Shown here one piece after another: positions 61,801-64,000 of a DNA stretch of 64,000 nt (its first letter is position 1; every line of letters begins with the position of its first letter). The position numbers and the translations under genes were made by a program. This DNA comes from Hellea sp. (GTDB lineage Bacteria; Pseudomonadota; Alphaproteobacteria; Caulobacterales; Maricaulaceae): the NCBI GenBank assembly GCA_028224375.1, contig JAOIVW010000001.1, positions 165,973 to 229,972 of the forward strand, written 5' to 3'. The notes under the pieces are model-generated. The model saw only the letters and a program-made list of their open reading frames with translations, ran no database searches and was not told the origin of the DNA.

Positions 61801-64000
61801 TTTTGGTATTGTCGATCCCGGCGGACCAACAGAGATGGATGATAATCTCTTTGGCACAAATGGTGATGATGTCATCGACCTACTGGCAGGCAATGATACC
61901 TATGACGGTATGGCAGGTGATGATATTATCATAGGCGGAGCAGGTGGAGACACCATAGATGGCGGGGAAGGTAACGACACGCTTAGTTATGCGACGTCAG
62001 ACAGTTTTGTCACCGCTGATTTGGAGTTAAGCTTCTTTATTGGGGGGCATGCAGAAGGTGATCTTGTTAGCAATATCGAAAACCTCGTAGGTTCCGATTT
62101 TAGCGATGAGCTTTTCGGCGATACTGGCGATAACATCATTGAAGGCGGAGCGGGCGCAGACCTGCTGGATGGCCGCGATGGAATTGATACGCTGAGCTAT
62201 GCTGGGTCTTCTGCAGGTGTAAGCGTTGATTTGAATTTGGGGACGTTTTCGGGCGGTGACGCTGTAGGCGATTCAGCCAGTAATTTTGAAAACCTTGAAG
62301 GCTCTGAATTTGCAGATATTTTGACAGGCGATGCTTTGAATAATTCACTGAGCGGTTTGGGCGGGAATGACATCCTTGTGGGTGGAGACGGTATAAATAC
62401 AATTGACGGTGGTGAAGGAACTGACACCGTAAGTTATGCTGATCAAAACCTTGATGTTGTGTTGGATTTAAACGCAGGTACGGGTTCAGCTGAAGGAACG
62501 TCACTACAGGTCAATGGCGGTACGACCACGGCAAGCGTATTGGCGGCCGCGGAGGCGGACGAGCTTTACATAAATGTGGGTACGGCGGTTAACCCTGACG
62601 GAGAGTTTCGTGCGCAAATTGAGTCTATTGTAGATGACACAACAGATGCCGCAGGTGTCAGAACTGTTGTATTTTCTGCGTTTCTAAGCAGCTTTAATGT
62701 TGTTCCTCCCCTAAATAACTTTTTTGGCAGTCATAATGGTACAATTACTTTCACCGTGGATGCGGCAGGTGTCGTTACCTACGCAATTGATATTAATTTC
62801 AATAATACGAGCGATATTACCAATGTGACCTTAAATACGGCCCCCGCAGGCATGAATGGGCCTGTTGTCGAGGATGTTTTAGCAGACCCACAGACAAATA
62901 TTACGCAGGTATCTATCAGCGATACGTTGACGGGTATTGAGAATGTCATAGGCGGTTCGGGTAACGACTCTATTACCGGTAATGACGCTGACAACGTTCT
63001 GGAGGGCATGGCAGGTCAAGATAGTCTTTTCGGCGGCCTTGGCAATGATACTTTAAGAGGAGGTGACGATAACGATGTTCTAGATGGTGGCGCCGGATCC
63101 GATATCTTGGATGGCGGGGACTTTTTCGACACGGCTACATATACGAACTCTGATGCAGCCGTAACTATAAATCTATCGACCGGGGTCAGCACGGGAGGAT
63201 GGGCAGAAGGCGATCAATTTATCAGTATTGAATCCATCCGCGGGAGCGCATTTAATGACGTTTTGACAACAGGTGATGTTACGACACCAGACGGTCGATT
63301 AAACCTTGAGGGCGGTTTAGGGGATGATATCCTGACCGGCGGTGAGGGGTCTAACACCCTTGTTGGCGGCGCAGTTTTCAATGATGGCGTCTTTTTTGAT
63401 ACAGGTGATGATATGCTGTTTGGGGGCGGCGGTGATGATCAGCTTCTTGGCGGAGACGGTGCAGATTTCCTTGATGGTGGTGACGGTGTAGACACGGCCT
63501 TTTATTTTGTTTCTCAGGACGGAATTAACATAAATCTCTCTACAGGAAGTGCCTCTGGCGGGAATGCTGAAGGTGATACTTTGGTCAATATTGAAAATAT
63601 CACGGGGTCAAATAATGACGACATTATTGTCGGCGACGCGCTGGACAACTTATTAAGCGGAGGCAATGGTAATGATAACCTCAGTGGTGAGGGCGGTAAT
63701 GATGACCTCAGAGGTGGCTTTGGCGATGATTTGCTTGATGGCGGCGCAGGTGCAGATGAGCTCAGTGGCGGCGATGGCCGTGATATCCTGCGCGGCGGTG
63801 ATGGTGATGACATCCTTAACGGTGATGCTGGCAATGATGACTTCTTTGGCGGGTCTGGCGCGGATGAGATTAATGGCGGCGAAGGCGCTGACCGTGTGTT
63901 TTACTCAACAGCGGTAGCAGGCGTGACAGTTAACTTCATTGACCAGTCGTTGAATACAGGCGAAGCGGCAGGCGATACTTATAACAGTATTGAAAGCATT
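55895..64000 (+). CDS. Giant RTX calcium-binding protein (C-terminus beyond window)
   Basis: The ATG at 55895 behind GAGGG is the only start after an in-frame stop at 55883. The frame is open for 2702 codons to the window edge. After a short unique N-terminus without a Sec signal (MYFLKSLSLNTNFGFEGLDF), nearly everything is RTX nonapeptide blocks of the GG-x-G-x-D-x-L/I type (GNDEINGGEGQDT), alternating with about 60-residue modules such as SYAGSSAGVTINLGTGEASGGDADGDSFLNFENILGSAFADNLTGD. Interspersed are VITDFELGDTV modules and two CHRD-like domains. The family is exported by type I secretion through a C-terminal signal (not visible) and folds on binding calcium outside. It is probably a surface adhesin or biofilm protein. 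Confidence 0.93.
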   Translation, partial: MYFLKSLSLNTNFGFEGLDFTLPERVFSENLASFSTIPAVNFTIPTLPGGPLFQNIDGTPNNDTLTGTADADTINGFAGDDVINGLGGNDEINGGEGQDTVDAGDGDDIITDSEFAAPSDNDFYDGGAGNDTLIYTAILGGSEITFNLLTGQQTLLGGDLLRDTFANIENLTLAGNVNAIGDANNNILTATGSATNTFEGGGGADILDGGFGNDTLSYAGSSAGVTINLGTGEASGGDADGDSFLNFENILGSAFADNLTGDANNNNTIDGGAGNDTIRGGGGTEQLLGGEGDDVIFSSGIGSQSSTLDGGDGNDTLFLGGDMLNGDSGIGGAGFDTITFESGYSASYLIDGGDGIDLVSASNQNAGLEIDLAAGRMNFVGSTDSFSESTIMNIENIHGGLGNDILTGDANDNAIEGDQGDDDINGGAGNDTAVYVNAISGVIVSLNAMGAAQNTGGAGTDTLFDIESLRGSSFNDTLIGSVQDNILDGFLGDDILQGGQGDDILNGNQGNDTADFTLATLGVTVDLNLQGVAQNTWGTDMDTLISIENIRGSVHDDIIIGDAGDNVLHGGGFGEDQLFGGAGIDQLFGDQANDLLEGGLGADFLDGGADIDTASYASSSESVFVDLLNGTAFGGDAEGDLLISIENLTGSAFNDQLTGDSNNNQIDGGDGRDFLDGGDGEDTLNGDAGNDVLRGQVGADILNGGDGNDALNGGAGVDILTGGAGSDNFTVEVYSESGVGANADVITDFELGDTVTISEYSFVDRDPNVGELLTFIGEAAFTGNNSPELRFEKTGGQTLVQVDTDGDGKVDSEVIIQSGEFDLRLTGDEGATLEVDAAFGSTTAGDDILVGTNGNDTLIGGDGNDSLRDLAGDDIIDAGAGDDFISAGTGNDSVDGGDGFDQVSYFGASQVNITITDTSVSDAISGETDTLTGIEFIAYSQRLSVPSDDILDASAATISVGLFGGRGDDIIIGGSNDDTIEGDTGTDTLTGGAGNDRFTFDFVEEINNDIITDLEVGDTVEFTFIEFIERVDLTYLDTDAFTGLAGEFRYEASGGQTVFQFDIDGDKIADRFITIANGEFTLFETQPGLLRFGILNEVATSGNDTIVGTNGDDILDGLEGNDTIQGLAGDDIIIGGAGGDTIDGGEGNDTLSYATSDSFVTADLENDFFNGGHAVGDLVTNIENLLGSDFNDELFGDAGDNIIEGGAGADLLDGRDGIDTLSYAGSSAGVSVDLNLGTFSGGDAVGDSASNFENLEGSEFADVLTGDALNNSLSGLGGNDILVGGDGDDTLSGGDGDDIIDGGDGANMIDGGAGNDTATYEGQRVSLTANLAIDFASAQGTNLEVIDGTTAASVLTAAEAGNLYINVGTDVNPDGAIRGQIEFIRSDITDASGVRTVEFSVNLNSANVVPPPVDFFGFSNGVITFTVDASGVVTYSTNLNFPNTFDITSVTFNEAAAGENGPVVEDVLADSAADLFESNIADTLTNIENVTGGEGGDNITGDDAANVLDGMAGNDSLFGGLGDDILNGGEGDDFILGGDDNDTLNGDVGNDTLRGELGDDILNGGAGFDFLEGGDGNDSLDGGDDNDTLSGGLGLDTLTGGAGTDRFLFDMYADSGVGANADVITDFELGDTIQVSEYLGVGRDPNVGELLTFIGDAAFTANDSPELRFEKVGGQTLIQIDTDGDGTVDSEIIIQSGEFDLRLTNEAIPTLEVDAAFGMTTAGNDSLIGTFGNDTLVGGDGSDSLRGLAGDDIIDAGDGDDFISGGLGNDTIDGGAGFDSYQRFGLDQLNLTITDSSISNSITGEVDTITNIEQVSITQRLAIPADDIIDASAATIVTNLFGGRGNDVLIGGSNDDNIEGDSGTDTLTGGAGNDRFTFDRVEEIDNDIITDLEVGDTVEFTLIRFIEGVDLTYLDTDDFTGLAGEFRYEASGGQTVFQFDIDGDAIADRFITITNGEFTLFDTSSGNFSFGIVDPGGPTEMDDNLFGTNGDDVIDLLAGNDTYDGMAGDDIIIGGAGGDTIDGGEGNDTLSYATSDSFVTADLELSFFIGGHAEGDLVSNIENLVGSDFSDELFGDTGDNIIEGGAGADLLDGRDGIDTLSYAGSSAGVSVDLNLGTFSGGDAVGDSASNFENLEGSEFADILTGDALNNSLSGLGGNDILVGGDGINTIDGGEGTDTVSYADQNLDVVLDLNAGTGSAEGTSLQVNGGTTTASVLAAAEADELYINVGTAVNPDGEFRAQIESIVDDTTDAAGVRTVVFSAFLSSFNVVPPLNNFFGSHNGTITFTVDAAGVVTYAIDINFNNTSDITNVTLNTAPAGMNGPVVEDVLADPQTNITQVSISDTLTGIENVIGGSGNDSITGNDADNVLEGMAGQDSLFGGLGNDTLRGGDDNDVLDGGAGSDILDGGDFFDTATYTNSDAAVTINLSTGVSTGGWAEGDQFISIESIRGSAFNDVLTTGDVTTPDGRLNLEGGLGDDILTGGEGSNTLVGGAVFNDGVFFDTGDDMLFGGGGDDQLLGGDGADFLDGGDGVDTAFYFVSQDGININLSTGSASGGNAEGDTLVNIENITGSNNDDIIVGDALDNLLSGGNGNDNLSGEGGNDDLRGGFGDDLLDGGAGADELSGGDGRDILRGGDGDDILNGDAGNDDFFGGSGADEINGGEGADRVFYSTAVAGVTVNFIDQSLNTGEAAGDTYNSIESI
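59905..60300 (+). other. CHRD-like domain, copy A, within the RTX protein
   Basis: The translation reads TTAASVLTAAEAGNLYINVGTDVNPDGAIRGQIE, then FSVNLNSANVVPPPVDFFGFSNGVITFTVDASGVVTYSTNLNF and AAAGENGPVVEDVL. The features L-Y-I-N-V-x(n)-N-P-D-G-x-I-R-G-Q-I, V-V-P-P and NGPVV are those of the chordin-type CHRD domain, but in circularly shifted order. Confidence 0.6.
62485..62880 (+). other. CHRD-like domain, copy B, within the RTX protein
   Basis: The duplicate reads TTTASVLAAAEADELYINVGTAVNPDGEFRAQIE, FSAFLSSFNVVPPLNNFFGSHNGTITFTVDAAGVVTYAIDINF and AGMNGPVVEDVL. It has diverged from copy A more than the flanking RTX modules have, which suggests either relaxed or diversifying selection on this domain. 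Confidence 0.6.

Larger units (their letters stand above)
57900..63060 (+). repeat. Contiguous tandem duplication (about 2.6 kb unit) inside the RTX gene
   Basis: Matching sequence recurs at constant offsets: module VITDF at 58121 and 60755 (offset 2634), the SYAGSS-AGVSVDLNLGTFSGG block at 59561 and 62198 (2637), and the CHRD region (GTTAAGG-type) at 60005 and 62588 (2583). All offsets are multiples of three. Copy A covers about 57.9-60.48 kb and copy B about 60.48-63.06 kb. Around 59.56 and 62.2 kb identity over about 200 bases is near-complete, showing recent duplication or gene conversion. Confidence 0.85.

Noticed and set aside
56296..63834. Many minus-strand frames rich in Ser-Pro-Pro
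   Set aside because: They are the antisense reading of the Gly-Asp RTX repeats; low-complexity SPSPP patterns arise mechanically from that codon bias.
1..64000. CRISPR array or toxin-antitoxin pair
   Set aside because: No regularly spaced short direct repeats with unique spacers outside the RTX coding repeats, and no recognisable small toxin-antitoxin gene pair.

Overview
The window reads as a chromosomal segment of a marine-type alphaproteobacterium of moderate GC content, most like the stalked/prosthecate Hyphomonadaceae–Maricaulales group. This placement is inferred from the ArsR–methyltransferase/metF pair, free-standing receiver domains beside HisKA kinases, several acyl-CoA dehydrogenases, MCE transport genes and a perfect CtrA-type TTAA-N7-TTAA site. 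No rRNA or other phylogenetic marker is present to prove it.

Layout. 1-5.2 kb, minus strand: TamB (cut by the window edge) and TamA, the outer-membrane translocation and assembly module. 5.3-8 kb: a TetR regulator, then a membrane histidine kinase with its receiver. 8-13.3 kb: two tandem paralogous secreted subtilases with SLH-like C-termini, then tRNA-Ser(GCT). 13.6-21.7 kb: housekeeping genes, including a PepSY-like membrane protein, an FAH hydrolase, a mini-ParB coupled to an acyl-CoA dehydrogenase, ArsR-methyltransferase/metF, a TerB/J-domain protein, a DMT exporter, a DUF1801 protein and an AmpD-like amidase. 21.7-25.2 kb: a decayed accessory stretch with palindromic repeats, a MITE-like element, a ParB C-terminal fragment, an IS66 remnant fused to an integrase remnant, and one small exported Lys-rich protein. 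25.2-30.5 kb: two divergent operons for CoA-ester metabolism. 30.7-36.4 kb: a signalling island with a 1402-residue CheB-CheR-PAS-GAF-histidine kinase and three stand-alone receivers. 36.5-38.9 kb: a TerB-like protein, a ParB-like protein and a small membrane protein.

39-45.6 kb, minus strand: the most unusual block, a four-gene unit with 4-base overlaps between its first three genes. It encodes an NTT-like (ATP:ADP-antiporter family) transporter, a secreted class A beta-lactamase-fold hydrolase, a secreted 969-residue protein with the swivel-histidine then ATP-grasp order of glucan water dikinases, and a second secreted beta-lactamase-fold hydrolase. I infer an envelope system that moves nucleotide across the inner membrane and phosphorylates or remodels a glycan outside the cytoplasm.

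45.9-49.5 kb: a complete Mla/MCE-type lipid ABC transporter (permease, ATPase, MCE protein, lipoprotein). 49.5-54.3 kb, minus strand: aldehyde dehydrogenase, acetolactate-synthase-like TPP enzyme and a membrane-anchored GltB-like FMN oxidoreductase. 54.5-55.4 kb: class II glutamine amidotransferase. 55.9 kb to the end: the first 2702 codons of a giant RTX protein with a contiguous tandem duplication of about 2.6 kb that carries two CHRD-like domains.
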